Below are positions 1 through 12,856 of a stretch of DNA of 64,000 bases, in pieces; positions within the stretch are counted from its first letter, which is position 1, and every line of letters starts with the position of its first letter. The stretch comes from Cyathus striatus (lineage: Eukaryota; Basidiomycota; Agaricomycetes; Agaricales; Nidulariaceae). The stretch spans positions 1,054,001-1,118,000 of the forward strand of contig JAOVFP010000004.1 in assembly GCA_025738555.1 (NCBI GenBank), written 5' to 3'. Under the pieces are notes generated by a model. It was not told the DNA's origin. It ran no database searches and saw only the letters and a program-made list of their open reading frames with translations. The position numbers and the translations under genes are program-made.

Positions 1-2303
1 ACCCTCTGATAATTATTCAGATGACACCCAATTGATTCTTTCAGTATGTTGTTACCGCCCCATATACTAGAATTATCCATGGATTTCCATTTTGTAACAA
101 GTGTTGTCAATGTCGTACTTGACGCTGGTAAATCTTCAAAGATAAGGTCGAACAGTTTTAACATTATCCTGCAACAATAATTGTTATTAATGATATAATA
201 TGTATAAGTAAAATCGCACTGACAAGGAGTCCAGTTCTGAAAGCTCATTATGCGCGACATCTAGCAGGTAGCACATAGCTTTGCCCCGAACATCGCTGGT
301 TAGGTGGTGGATGTACTTGGAGCTTGCCATCAGCGAGGTGAACCAGGAAGATATACTCCGTGCTCCATTTATGTTTTGATGTACATCATGCATTATATCA
401 TACATGATGTTATGCATGTCAAGATCCTCTTTAGCCTGTAACGGTACATGTGCCAAAATCCAATCAATTTCTCCAACCCCAAACTGCGATAAATATCGCA
501 CAAAGTAGTACAAAATGAATATATCATCTTGGGGACATTTCTGCAGCTGAGAGAGGAATTGATCATCAATTATCTTTTGAATGCTTGCTTTAACACATTC
601 CTGTATGAATTGTATTATATGTTAGTCTTGTCCATACAGCTGTATTCGGAGGAAATGCGTACCCTTGTGTCAGCGGTGTCAAGTAGATGGCCCAATGCTG
701 AGTGATAACCACTGGGAAAATGAAAATCTTTCCAGTGTCTATCACTTACCAAGAGGCCTTCTTTACAAATATAATCCCAAACATTGTTGTCCCAATTGCT
801 TGAAATAAAATGACGAAAGCAGCTGAGTACACAGTACTTATAAACATCTTTCGGAAACAAGATATGTTGCCTGACAATATGAGTAAGACAGTGCATTGAC
901 AGCCGAGCATGTGCTTTATATTCATCAATGTAAAATTGACCAGAACGCGAACGGTCCTTCAGAAAATCATCCATTGAAGCATGATGGAATCGGATGGGCT
1001 TCATTCTAGTCATGCCCACATCAATGATAGAGTGAAGATCAACTAGAAGAAGCAAACATTCATTCTCTAAAGAAAGAAAGGCATCGATATTTTGAGATGT
1101 GGCCAGTATTTGATTTCCTGATCCATAATCATTGGAATATATGAACATAACTGCTTCAAATATTAGCATCACCTTTGAGTAATCTTCACAAGCTGAAAGT
1201 ATAGCAGAATATAATACATCTAACTGAGCACATGGTGTTTCACCATTCAATGCTTTAATGTTAAGAATCTTATCCAGTTGCTTGTAAGGGTCATGTCGAG
1301 GATCTGAAGTATAATTCATTACTGTGGATGCATAGATAAACTGGCCAGAAGACTTTTCGACAATCTGGTTAATAGCTTCATCAGAAGGCCAAGATACAGG
1401 AAGTGCTGGGCCCAGTGTGTGCCGATGCTTTAGAGCCTCAAAGCAACTTCGAAGATATAATTCAATATCTTTGTCAGGGTCAAAGGTGTAATTGAGAACC
1501 AATCGAGTGCACAGTGCAGAAACACTATCCGTGTTAAAAGCCTGTCGAATTTCAACATCAGGCCTGCTGATTAACAGGACTCGGAGGCCAGAACTAGGTT
1601 TTATTGAAAGTGATTTAGCAATTGCTTCGATAATTTCAGCCTGATCCTTTCTGATTAGGCACTCGTCCAATCCGTCGATTATAATAAGTCTAGGAATTGC
1701 ACCGCCTTGCGATTTCGCATGGCTAAAGGGCTCAATGACTAGTGCGCGCATCTGCGACCAGATACTAGACTCGAATATCTTGGGATTTTTTTCGATATTT
1801 TTGATAACATGATCTTTTGCTGCAGGAACGGAAATACAAAGCTGGAAGGCAATCGTGGCAATAAGACCATTCTTATTGTTGCGTCCTGGTGAAAACCGCG
1901 AAAAGAAGAAGCTAGCTACTAACTTCCCTTCTGTATCTGATTCCTCTGCAGTCGTTTGAGCGATGGCAGATTTTCCGGCTCCTGCTAGTCCATGTAGCCA
2001 CATTATTCTTGATAGTTCGTCATCACTATCAGCCCAACTCATAATATTGCTTAACACTGCCTTCCTTGTATCCGGATGGCACTTGGGTGCATCGTAACGT
2101 TCCCCGGAATTGTAAAAGGCTCCAGCGACAATCTCTTTTTGGAGGCGTTCAAAAGCTGGTGGTTTCCTATGGTTAGAACTAAGTGCATGCTAATTATTTC
2201 CCGCGTCACCTTTATCTTTTCGTTGATCACGATCGATACGGATATCAGTCTGATTGAGATCGTTGATAGTGAAGTTGCTGGCTTGATGAAATGCGTCTGG
2301 CAT
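1..2303 (-). CDS. NACHT-domain (NLR-like) protein 1, 3' end beyond window
   Basis: STAND-type NTPase, expected in the cytoplasm as a nucleotide-controlled signalling switch. Exons read by comparison with the three other copies: 2210-2303, 663-2155, 224-600, and 168 to beyond base 1; all junctions keep frame. The ATG at 2303 gives MPDAFHQASNFTIN, matching the first exon of the copies at 45992 and 54975. Then ERYDAPKCHPDTR, Walker A GLAGAGKS (about residues 87-94) and Walker B LIIIDGLDEC (about 188-197). The NACHT region closes with HASMDDFLKD and AHARLSMHCL. The third exon holds WFTSLMASSKYI, part of a C-terminal domain I do not recognise. No WD40, ankyrin or TPR repeats lie in the visible part. 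The last visible exon stays open to the window edge, so the gene is incomplete here but shows no break. Family call is secure; exon ends are inferred. Confidence 0.88.
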
Positions 2304-2367
2304 GAAGAGATGAAAGCAGGAGTAACGCTAGTAGTTGTGCGTGAAGGAGTCACTACAATGCAATAGA

Positions 2368-2378
2368 CTTATATATAG
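2368..2378 (-). promoter_or_regulatory. TATA-like box of NACHT gene 1
   Basis: On the minus strand TATATATAAG lies about 66-75 bases before the chosen ATG at 2303. The NACHT copy at 43-46 kb has a similar TATATAAG at about the same distance from its ATG, which supports both start choices. No transcription start was measured. Confidence 0.4.
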
Positions 2379-2379
2379 C

Positions 2380-4689
2380 AAGAACGTTTTTCCAAAGTCC
2401 AATTTAAGTATCATCGACCCAGTGACTGATTAGCCGCATATGTGAGTCTTAATATACGTAAGTTCTATTGACCTTGTGCTTAACATGCACCTACTATCAT
2501 GATCATCGGCATGCAAAGTGACATAGTAATGCAAACTCGCATTTTTCAGCCTATACCCTTCGCACACTTTCCTCAAAAACTCTCGGAATTGGAAGCGATA
2601 TGTCTCATCTACTCAAATCTGTAAAATACGAGAGGATATTGCAATGTTTCATAAATACAGAATCTACTTATGTCTTGCAAAACGCAAAAATTGTACTATT
2701 TAGTTTTTAGCATCTGATATACTTACTCTAAAGAAAAATAACTTGGTAAAAATGTTACTACTATATGATAGATCATATTGTAAGAGACAGAATGTAAATC
2801 GAGTAGGAGGAAGTAAAGATATTCTGTTTGAAGATGCGGAACGTGACATCTGCTCTCGAGAGGTGTTGAATTCCAATCTCCGCTTGAAGACCCATCACGA
2901 TCAAAGGGTCTTCGAAGCGACGACCTAACTGACAGTTAGCGGACAATGCCGGATTTTGCTTACGAATCTCATCGCCGCGCCGTGACATAGCGTGACAAAA
3001 GTTTGCAACTCCCTGATTTTGGACTAGGCCTCACTTTGCGCTTCATATAATGTCCTCCGGTAGGTGTTTTTTTATATAATTTGGAAGTAAAAACATTTAG
3101 ATGTATTCCCATCGATTTGCAAAATTTGAAGTGGATACAAGCGATAATGAGGAAATCCGAAGGGATTTTCAAAAGAGTTTGCAACACCCTGAGCATGATA
3201 GTAGTGCTGCTACTAGCACTGCTAGAGTTCAAAACACCTCGCGTGATTAGCGGGCAAATAAAGTTTCATGTGCGCATATGTAGATAGATGAAATGAATGT
3301 GTGTAATGGAAAGTGGCTGAACGCTATTGCAATACAAGTTGACCATTGCCCATGGCACCATCTATGTCAACAAAGCGACGGTGCACAGCTATAAAATCTT
3401 TCTCTGAATAACAAGTCTTTAGTCTTTTCTTCAGCGAATACTGGAAGTCGGGATATTACCATGATGCTTGACGGCGGAATCCAAGCGGAATCTCTTGCTA
3501 TGCTCTGTTAATGTCCGCCAGGGTAAAACTAGAAACATATGTAGAGAATGAAACGGTAAAGCCTAGTAGGGCTGTGCAAGGGCTGCGTATGACCGTGTTG
3601 CCGAGTAGTAATAATGCAGCTAGGGCTTAGTGGAACCGAGAAACGATAGTGCATGAGGAGGACGCGTGGTGATATACGTGCGAAAGGGAGCCAGTCAACA
3701 GTGGTAGTTAACGGATTTTGTCCAGAGGAGGAGCGGAAGTTTGAAGCCCCCTTGAAGGAAATCAACGTTTTCCAGACAGGACGAGAAATGACGGAGAGAT
3801 ACAGATGCTTCTCCACGAAGCGTAAATATAAAAACAATGTATAAAATGACCAGCTAGGATTAGATCCGCCCCCGCAGCTCGTGTATTACAGTACCACCCT
3901 AATAATAAAAGGTCACGTAGAAGCCCGATGGAACAGGTAACAAGGGACTGCAGAAACTAGAACAAATAGGTACAGACCATAGATAGTACAGGTAAGAGGA
4001 GGCTGCAAAGTTTGGTATTTCGTGGCAACGTTGATTCAGACCACGCCTGAGATTAAACGGCAAAGATGATCCAGGACGATCGCATCGGCACTCCAAATGG
4101 ATATCCCGGGTGGATAGATACGATAGTAAAAAATGAGGAGGATATGTAGCTTGGGGTTGTGGCAGGTGAGTACAAAGAAATAATACTTAATGGATGGAAT
4201 AACGTGCCAGAATTAACAGACGTTGAGAAGTTCACCCGGCCGAAAAGTTTCGTCGATCCCTAAACGATAAAGGTGGGTATGATTGCATCATGAAGGGCAT
4301 GGAGTGGCTTGTGTACTCTTCTTTCCTCCCTGTCGATCATCCTCGACAACCCTCGATTTCCAAGTCCTGTTCTGTATTCGATAACACGACACTGTTTCAC
4401 TCTTATCAAAGAGGTGGTAGTCAGGGTGAGAAAGGTCTGCAAAGATGTCCGAGTCACCTCTGTGTCCGAAAACACTGCACAGTGCACACTGGAGTTGATG
4501 GATTCTAGTACCGTAACGTAATACTAATACTAATGGTAGCACTTATTGCATACCTAGCACGGTCCCTTGGGACGCAACGGGATTACTAGGTAAGGTGCAC
4601 AGTAGTGTTGCTCCCATGAGGCATAAGCAAGTATAGTGCGAACGGTGTAGCCGACGATTGGCCGTCGTGATATAAAGCAACGGCGGCCC
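2380..4689. other. No gene recognised
   Basis: Both strands hold only short overlapping open frames with no recognisable motif, splice-compatible series or conserved neighbour. I see no convincing terminal repeats. It may be old transposon or gene debris, but nothing in the sequence proves that. Confidence 0.5.
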
Positions 4690-7560
4690 GTTCAGTTCAA
4701 GGGGGAACAGATGGACATGAATGATATGCAGTAGACAAAGAAACGCTCTAATAGGATGAGGAGAAGTCCCATAGCCAGACAATATCGATGAAGCACAGCC
4801 CTGCGAGTACGGTTGACGCAGGGGGTGATGGACCTATTGATCGAGATTGAAGAAGCAGGTGAGGAAACCACATCACTGCGAGGTGATGCTAATGCTGGCC
4901 TCTCCTGCTCCACCCAACGTTCCTCGAGACCCATAGATATGGTGGCAGATCGTACTAGTGTCCAACTCACAGCCTGCTCGCTCCACACGCAACTTCCCAG
5001 CACAAGCTTGAACCGCTACCCCATCCAAGGACTGCAGGTCATGGCTCGAGTCAAGATCTCGAGATGGCCAGGTTATTTATTTCTGAAGCGGCACACTGGG
5101 AACCAGCGCAACGGTCTTGAGCGACGCTACGATAAGTACACGTATTATGTTGCATCCTGTGAGTACCCCCCTCACATCAGCTAGCGTTCTAAATGCAAAA
5201 CGGAGAGACCACACACCTTGATTGTAGCACTTCACATTACCCAACGAGCCTATGAGCGAAGTTACAGAGAGTCTGCCACTGTTGAGCGGTGGTGGCATGA
5301 CAGGCATGTATAATAGTTGACAGCGACAGGAAAGGGATGAACGGGATAAAGACATACCACTGGTGTTCACGCCAACATAACTTGAATCGAAAGGATTGTC
5401 TTCAAAGATAAGTAATATGCACTGTGCTGACGTGTATCCGAGCCGTGAATGTGAATGTTGAAGCCCAGGTGAAGGAAGTGGAGATTTCGACAGCACTTCC
5501 TCGTGCACCTGCGACATAGAAGTGGCAATATGCCATACAAATTTCATCCTCTACACCTCTCCCGCTACTCGAACTACCAGCTCTAACCTTTGACGTAGGC
5601 ACGGCAGGCTGGCACCACCAAGTCCCACCCTTTCACATGCAAGCCTCCTTTGAAGACTATGTCGATCGAGAAGTAAGTGGGCGAACCACACCACTGCCTC
5701 GGAGGTGTCGGCTTCTCCTCCACTGCCTATGCTCCTCGAAGCCCGTAAATAGGGTGACAGAATCGTTCCACACACTGCAGGATGAGTCTTCAGCCTGACT
5801 ATTCCCCACTCTCCTTCCCAGCACGAGCCTGAACCATTGCCCCGTCCAAAGACTGCAGGCCACGGCTCGAGTCATGATCCCGAGATGCCACTTTAGGAGG
5901 GTCAGATCATTCTTCGTGAAGCTACACGCTGGGCACCAGCACAGCAATCTCGAGCAACATTACGGTAAGTATTAAGCTGTACCTTGTAAGTAACTTCCTC
6001 GCATTAGCTACCGTTTGAAAGCGAAACAGGGAAACCACACACCTTGATAGTAACACTTCACCATCCACATCGTCGCAACCAAGCCACAACCACACCCCTA
6101 ACGAGCCGAGGAGCGAACCCAAACGGAGTCTGCAACTGTTGAGCAACGCTGGCATGTACCTAGCACATAGTGAGGCATAGTAAAAGAATGAACGAGAGAA
6201 AGACATACCGCCGGTGCTAATGCCTAATAACTTGAGTAATGTTCAGAGACAAGTACTCATATGTGCTGCGCTGAAGTGTATCCATGCCGTGACTATTGTA
6301 ACTAAGACCATCGAGACCGATTGCAACCGAGGCGAGGGGAGCGGAGATTTCGACGACGCCTCTTCATGTGCCTACAACATAGGAGGTGACAAAGCGCATG
6401 CATTCCAGCGTATGACGTGGAGCCTGACGACGGTTGAGCACAGCTAACACCTTTCCCGCTAATCAGCACAGCGGTCTTGAGCAACGTACAGTAAGCATTA
6501 ATATGTGTCCTGTGAGTACCTTCCTCACATCAGCTACTAGCCGCTTTGAAAGCGAAACGAGAGGAAATGCACACCTTGATCGTAACGCGTCACTATCCCC
6601 CTACCTATCGCTGCAACCGCATCCCCCCAACGAGCGTACGAGCGAAGTTACAGTCTGCCACTGTTAAGCGGTGGTGGCATGTACCTAATACAAGAGTCAG
6701 CGACAGGAAAGGAATGAACGGGAGAAAGACATACCGCGGTGTCAACACCTCATAACTTGAATTCAAACCGTAGTCTTCAGAGGCAAGTACCCATATACGC
6801 TGCGCTGATGTGTATCCCTGCCGTGAGTGTTGAAGCTAAGACTCATTATGGTCGTGGCCAATTGCAGCCTAGGTGAAGGGAGCGGAGATTTCGACAACAC
6901 TTCCTCGTACGCCTGCGACACAGGAAGTTACGAAGTGTATGTGTTCCAGCGTAAGTCGTAGATGCTTACAAGGCTGAGCACATACTTCACCGTCAACACC
7001 TTTCTCGCTAATCGAACTACTAGCTCAAAATTTCAACGCGGTTCAGCAGACCCTGATCAAGCCCTCCCTCTCAGACACAAGACTCCTTTGTCATTGGCGT
7101 TGATACCTAAACTACGTCAATGCCGATAGTAGGATAGGCTGACGGTAGATCTACGGTGAGCAGTGGTAGTAACCTGCACCTAGTTGAACCAGAGCTACTG
7201 TCAGTGAAAGGAAAGGAGCGAAGAACAAGACGTACCTTAGCAGATATCCACACCACATAACTTGAATTTATGGTCTCATTTTAGAGGGCTCCTGAATGCG
7301 TCGCACCATTGCGGTGATGTGGAAGTTCTATCCTTGAAAGTTGACCCCGAGAAGGGGCTACAGTGCGACGCAGGTGAGAGAGGGCAGACTTTGAAGTATT
7401 CCCTTCGTTATCTAGTGACGGCTTTGATATCCTGCTTCTAAGATATGGATGTCGCCAGGTGCAGGGAGAGGTGATGCTTACGCGGTAGAAGTACTGGCAG
7501 ATGAGGGAGATGTCGATGAGGCCTTGAGGAGCGACCTCCGGAGGAGTCCTTATGGCTGGT
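4690..7560 (-). pseudogene. Decayed membrane-protein-like gene family, block A
   Basis: No intact gene. One segment is present in three diverged direct copies near 5108-5330, 5936-6190 and 6466-6690. Each holds a 'cacaccttgat.gtaacacttcac'-like stretch, an 'acgagc..a.gagcgaa' stretch and 'ctgttgagc...tggcatg'. A second shared segment, with 'aggactgcaggtcatggctcgagtc', lies near 5030 and 5850 and recurs at 47.5 kb and, inverted, at 53.5 kb. The longest minus-strand frame (5077-5547) aligns loosely with minus frames at 48 kb and with the plus-strand frame ending at 53349. Frames are broken repeatedly. I infer remnants of a tandemly duplicated, intron-rich gene family. The function is unknown, and strand is inferred from blocks C-E. 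Confidence 0.45.
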
Positions 7561-8109
7561 TGAATCATTGTCAATGGTTAAAACGTTAATGGTTTGTTCC
7601 TCGTCGGACCGAACATGCACGTGACGAAAATTCGAAAACTCGACATTTTTTTCAACATTTAGTGTTACTGATACCAACTTTGTTATGCTCAAGCGTATAC
7701 ACTACTGAGCACTTTGCTTTTACATTTGAGCCATATAAAACTGAGATTTTATAAAACATTGCATATTAAAATATATAGGCTATGGCACCAGATGTATATT
7801 TATTAATTAAAGCGCTTTGCAATCAATTCCCAATCAGGTTTTCGGTCCGGCGGGCTATTGAGAATGGTTTACATATCCAATGTATCCAATGTCCATTATT
7901 TACTACCAATCAGTTTGTGTAGCCCCCATTTCCAAAGAGAATTAACATACCAATCAATACAAAGATATCGAGGTCTTGGCACATCGGCGCATGCACCAAT
8001 ATCTTACTTCTTTTTCTTGTTTCGATAATCACCTAACAATACCTTAAAGATACGTGGGGATCTCAAGTCGCATTTCTGTGTCAGTAAAATAAAATAACCG
8101 CAATTTAAA
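7561..8109. other. AT-rich spacer, no gene recognised
   Basis: The stretch between block A and the truncated NACHT copy is AT-rich. It has no open frame with recognisable features and no terminal repeats that I could find. Confidence 0.5.
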
Positions 8110-9178
8110 GCATATTTGGTGTTAAGACGAACTCTCTGATAATTATTTAGACACAACCCAATTGATTCTTTCAGCGTGCTGCTACCATTCCATCCACTAG
8201 AATTCTCGAGGGATTTTCATTTTGTAATGAGTGCCGTCAATATAGTACTTGACACTGGCAAGTTTTCAAATATGTTGTTGAAATTTTCTATAAATTCCCT
8301 GCAATAATGATTATTATTGATGATATTAGATGTATTAAAGTAAAAATCCCACTGACATCCGTAACATGTAGTCCGAATCAGTAAACTGGTTATGTGCAAG
8401 CTCTAACATGTTGCAGATAGCTTTACCCCGAACATCTTTGGGTAGGTGGTAAATATACTTGGAGCTTTCCATCAGGGAGACAAACCACTGAGATATATAT
8501 CTATATTGTAGTATATCATAGATAATATCCGAGTCATATCTTTCAACTTGCGAGATCGGTGCTTTTCCCCATGTTGCTCCATGTCGGTCCCAGTAGTGCA
8601 AGATGAATATCTCGTCTTGGGGACATTTCTGTAATTCATGGAGGAGTTTATTATCGACTACCTGTTGAATGCTTGCTTTAACATCTTCCTGTATAAATTG
8701 TGTTATACATTAGTCTTGTCCATACAGTTGTATTCGGAGGGAATGCTTACCCTTTGAGAAAATGTATCAATAAGCTGGCTCAATATTAAGTGATATGCAC
8801 TGGAAGAAAGAACATAATCCTTCAGTCTTGGATATTTATGATCTTCCAAGATGCCTTCTTTACAAATGTATTCCCAAACATTGTTATCCAAATCACTTAA
8901 AATGAAATGATGAAAGCACATGTTTACAGAGTACCTATATACTTCCTTTGGGAATTCCCGAGAATATTGTATGCCCTCCTGATCCATATTGACAATATGA
9001 GTAAGACAGTGCATTGAAAGCCGAGCATGTGCTTTATATTTATCGATGTAAAATTGGTGGGAACGTGAATAGTCTTTAAGAAAATCATCCATTGAAGCAT
9101 GATGAAATCGGATTGGCTTCTTTCCAATCATGCTCACATCAACAATTGAGTGAAGATCAACTAGTAGAAGCAGATATT
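8110..9178 (-). pseudogene. NACHT gene 2, 5'-truncated pseudogene
   Basis: Closest to NACHT gene 1. Homology begins abruptly near 9178 inside the end of the NACHT module (LLLLVDLHSIVDV), so the N terminus, Walker A and Walker B are missing. It continues as exons about 8751-9178, 8357-8688 and 8298 downwards, with introns at the same places as gene 1: donor GTAAGC at 8750 and donor GTCAGT at 8356. HASMDDFLKD, AHARLSMHCL and WFVSLMESSKYI are retained. In the last exon the codon matching Trp in gene 1 (TKWKS) is TGA at 8217-8219; weak homology runs on to about 8110. Without the P-loop it cannot work as an NTPase. The plus-strand sequence right of the break (a frame ending at 9274) is unrelated to NACHT genes. 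Confidence 0.85.
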
Positions 9179-9518
9179 GTAGAGCAGGCATTTCGCCTGC
9201 ACTACAAAAATCAAGATACCCAGAAGTGGAGCAAGAAATTTGGTCATCTATTGCGGGTCATAGTTGAAGAGTAGAGGGCTTGAGGCAAGGTACTTTGCTG
9301 CCATACTACTTATAGGCTATGAAGTAGATGCCTGAAGAGGAGAGTCAGCAAATACTAGATGTGAGAGCAGAAAAAACACGAAGGACCCACTTTAGCCCAT
9401 AGTACATGCATAGCATGGAAAGCAAGCAAAAACCAGACGTTATATGCAGAACACACAGAGAACCCTGTCAAACAGAGGATTATTTCTGTCTTCATGTAAT
9501 AGTCGAGATAAGTAAGCC

Positions 9519-9875
9519 TTGTGCAAAACGGCCGTTCCCCGTCACAAAGGTGAAACTATTTTGAAGTGGATCGATACGGTGGTCCGCGATAGGGCCTTGC
9601 CTCGAGGCGATGTCGCCAGCCATTTGGGGAGAGCGCGGTGGAAGTTCGATGAGGAGGCCGCGTTTGGATACAGCCCTGAGGATGAGGCCTTTTTGGCATT
9701 ATGGCCTATGGAGGATAGCTTAAGTCGAGGTGAGATCAAGGGGAACGGATTCATAGGCCAGACTGATAACGCGACGCGTCGAGACCGGAAGCTAAGTATT
9801 CCCACCATGCATGTGACATCAACTTATGTAAGCTTGCTCGAAGTTCTATTGACGCCGGCCCCGCAGGCGACTTGA
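9519..9875 (+). CDS. Possible hypothetical gene fragment
   Basis: An open frame of about 118 codons is GC-richer than its surroundings and reads like real protein (for example WIDTVVRDRALPRGDVASHL, then RARWKFDEEAAFGYSPEDEA). There is no ATG at its start. A splice acceptor-like 'taag' precedes it, so it could be an exon. A shorter plus-strand frame ending at 9274 (LHYKNQDTQKWSKKFGHLL) could belong to the same broken gene. I recognise no domain, and it may be chance. Confidence 0.25.
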   Translation: MCKTAVPRHKGETILKWIDTVVRDRALPRGDVASHLGRARWKFDEEAAFGYSPEDEAFLALWPMEDSLSRGEIKGNGFIGQTDNATRRDRKLSIPTMHVTSTYVSLLEVLLTPAPQAT

Positions 9876-10481
9876 AGCGACTACTTAATTACTGCTACTT
9901 ATTCTCAGATGCACTACTGAGCTTGAACTAAAGCAAGTACATAAAACGATACAGATGACAATAAGTCATCGAAATTGGCAGAAATTTACGCTATGTATGG
10001 GAAGAACATACCAAACCATTAAAACATTACTTTTTTCCAAGTACTTCATTCGGTCAATTGTCCGTATGTGAACTCGATGTTAGCCCTTAGTATTGTCTAA
10101 TGGTCGAAATTCCAGCCGAATATTCTCCATGTCCCGACCAAACTCTCATATCGTATCTGCCACGGTACTCCTTTGTCTATGATACTGGCTCAAGTCATCA
10201 GTGTGAGGGTCTGTCTAAGGACGAGGTGTTGTAGTAGGAATAGTACTGAAACTGTCGAATGAGTATGAAGTATGTAAGGGAGAATAAAGGTAGGAGTATG
10301 GCACAAAAGCAGATATATACTTTTACGTTATATTATATGTACTTTATTCTAGAATTAGAGGTCGGGTGGGTGACCTAATACTCAGCTTGTCGAGCGATGA
10401 TTTATCTGGAGCAGGAGTAAGAAGGATTCATGTAAGATAATTAATTACTACGTACCTGGTGAATCTTTCATATCAACGCAT
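9876..10481. other. Spacer, no gene recognised
   Basis: No supported frame lies between the possible fragment at 9.5-9.9 kb and the 3' end of the membrane-protein gene. It probably includes that gene's 3' untranslated region. Confidence 0.5.
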
Positions 10482-11966
10482 TTAAACAGTAGATACTCCC
10501 CGTCTTACACCTTCAATGGACCAATATCGCTCTATTATACCAGGTTCAGACTCATAAAGAATATGTGATGGGCCCACACTTGACTGCGAAATAGAACTAA
10601 TAAAAACACTTGTCATAGGACTTATTTGGGTTAGAGTAGAGTAGCCGATATGTGTCGCTGTATTGTATGCGTGAGAATTCAACTTGCGCGAAGATACGGA
10701 TGTTGTCGAAACATTTGCGTTTTCTTGTTCGTTTCTGAATTGTCGATATATGTAGGTCACAAGGAATAGTAAATTGCATACAATGAGTGAAATGGTGACC
10801 TAAGGCAATGTCAACAATAGCTATTTAATATCCATCACAATGCTTACCCTGGAATGCGCTATAACACCTAGTACTTGAATATCTTCCTTCACTATATACA
10901 CGCAGTAAAATATGCTTGTTGTTAACACCAGTATTTCGGTTGCAAAGATAGCTTGCAATAGACGATAAATTTGCTTTTTGAGTTTCATTCTCCAAAGGAG
11001 GTAGGTGGGTGCCCCGAGAAGCCATAAATCTGCCAAGAAGCTTGCTATAATGTAATGAATAAATAACTTAAACATTGCAGTAGAAGATACGTACTTGCAA
11101 GATCAGTATACGCAGATATAATAGACCTATCTCGGCATGCGTAATCATCACCAGGTGGACTACAGAGTATGACCTTTTGAACGATTACTCCAATACATAT
11201 CACTCCGAACATAACTGCAATGATTTTTGAAATAAGAAGCGACTTTCCCGTTGCAATTATGCGGACAATCGTGACTGCAACACTTAGACGAGAAGCCCTG
11301 ACCGTGAAATATTTAAAAACCCGTTATGAAATATGAAGGGACGTACCATATAGCTATCCTGGCTGTTGTTAATACGTAAAAATAAAGTGACAAAATCAAA
11401 GCGGGAGTTAATTCAAATGCGTGTCGTATGTAGGTGGCGAATACAAATGTTGTGTTGATCAGAGCAATTAAGGCCCAGAAATCGTCCCACCAAAACTGTC
11501 TGCAACGCGTTCGATATATCAAACGAAAGACAGTGGAAATTATTGCAAAGGTGTATAATATGATGATGAGGGGCATCATTGGATTCTGGTACACTGTATA
11601 CATTCCGCATTATTAGTGTATGCCTTCAACAATTTACGAAAGTGGGAATAATGCTTACTGAGGAATTTCTCTGACATGACAATGTTTCGCTGTGAGGTCG
11701 AAGGTGGACCTACAAGGTCAATCGCAGTTCTACTTATACATTTTATACCTCAGGGATATCCCCATATCCGCTTTGCAGATCCTTAGCGTTGCTGAATATG
11801 TACTTATAATGGGATCCAGGTTTATTGTATTGAAATTGAATCGCACATGAAACACTATAACGTAATAGATAAATACAAATGTAATATATAAGTTGCTACA
11901 TCGCCTACCCATCAGCAAAATCTTGAGGTAGTAGCTACCATCGGGCGTTATGGATTCCTCAGTCAC
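10482..11966 (-). CDS. Seven-helix, rhodopsin-like fungal membrane protein
   Basis: Multi-exon integral membrane protein. Supported exons are 11347-11593, 11095-11297, 10848-11044 and 10482-10799; phases match at every junction (donors GTACGT, GTACGT, GTAAGC; acceptors GTCAG, TATAG, CTTAG). The 11347-11593 exon has a hydrophobic helix, then RLIYRTRCRQFWWDDFWALI, the R...WWDD signature of the fungal rhodopsin-like membrane family, then further helices. Next come ASRLSVAVTIVRI, a helix (IIAVMFGVICIGVIV) and a Cys-bearing loop (CSPPGDDYAC), then more helices. A Ser/Thr-rich cytoplasm-like tail ends at the stop 10482-10484. Two upstream exons around 11640-11966 (possible start MTEESITPDGSYYL at 11966) are plausible, but their splice sites are uncertain. 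The ligand is unknown. There is no retinal-lysine evidence, so I do not call it a photoreceptor. Confidence 0.72.
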
Positions 11967-12856
11967 TAGTCACTCATCTCATCAGCTATAGAATATCGTC
12001 ATGTCATCAACATGTCAATGTCATTGTCAAACCTCGGAAAGCCTCGGAACAACTATCAATATATCACGTCCAATCGAGGATATTCGTACCAATGGTTTAG
12101 GAGCGGCCTGTGGGGAGGTGACAACCGACAACGTGCAGCACCTCGACACCGACTGAGAAAGTATATTCGCACACGTAACATGGAGAGCAGATGCGTAAGT
12201 AAGGTAGAAGGAAATAATAATAATGGTAAAAAGAGGAAAATAGAATAGGAGAAAAATAACTGGAACTTGGTGTAACCTCGTGGTAAAGTACTGTAGGTAG
12301 TAAGAAACAAAGTGCTATGGACGGGTAGGGTGGGTAACGAAAACTCTGAGCAACGCGAGACGAAAACGAGACAGATACTGTTGCAGGAGGAAGAGAACCG
12401 TTAGCTTCAAGTGACAAACGCAATAGTACAGACCTGGTGCAGGAGGAAATGGGAACACCATACCTTCGTTTCTGTTTTCTCCTTAAGCCTTGACCAGAGA
12501 GCTCCACGAGAGAGGAGTTTAGCCCTGAAATAAATAAGCTGATAGAGGTCTCAGTATGCCTAGACCACTCGTTACACAAATTCCGAACTCAATTGTTTGC
12601 TACAACACGCAATAGAAATTGAATTAGAATTCAATTGAGGGGAACTGGGTCGACATACCCTAGTTCATTGCCGCTGGCGCCAGCCGCCTATGAAGATTAG
12701 ATAAGCTCTTCACAGCCTACAGAGTCTGCTCCCGTTTATCTATTGGACTTGTGCGAGTTAGTAACTTGAACAGCAATGAAACGAGGGTAGCACATACCGA
12801 AAGCTCAGACGCATCATTCCATTCAAGTTCATCACAGCATATATACAGACTAATAA
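11967..12856. other. No clear gene
   Basis: A minus-strand open frame (12097-12579, about 160 codons) is present but low in complexity (Ser/Tyr/Leu-rich) with no motif. It may be the far end of the decayed family in block B or chance. Nothing firmer is visible. Confidence 0.4.

Noticed and set aside
2380..4540. Several 60-100 codon frames on both strands
   Set aside because: Mutually overlapping, no motifs, no consistent splice pattern, no paralogue in the window.
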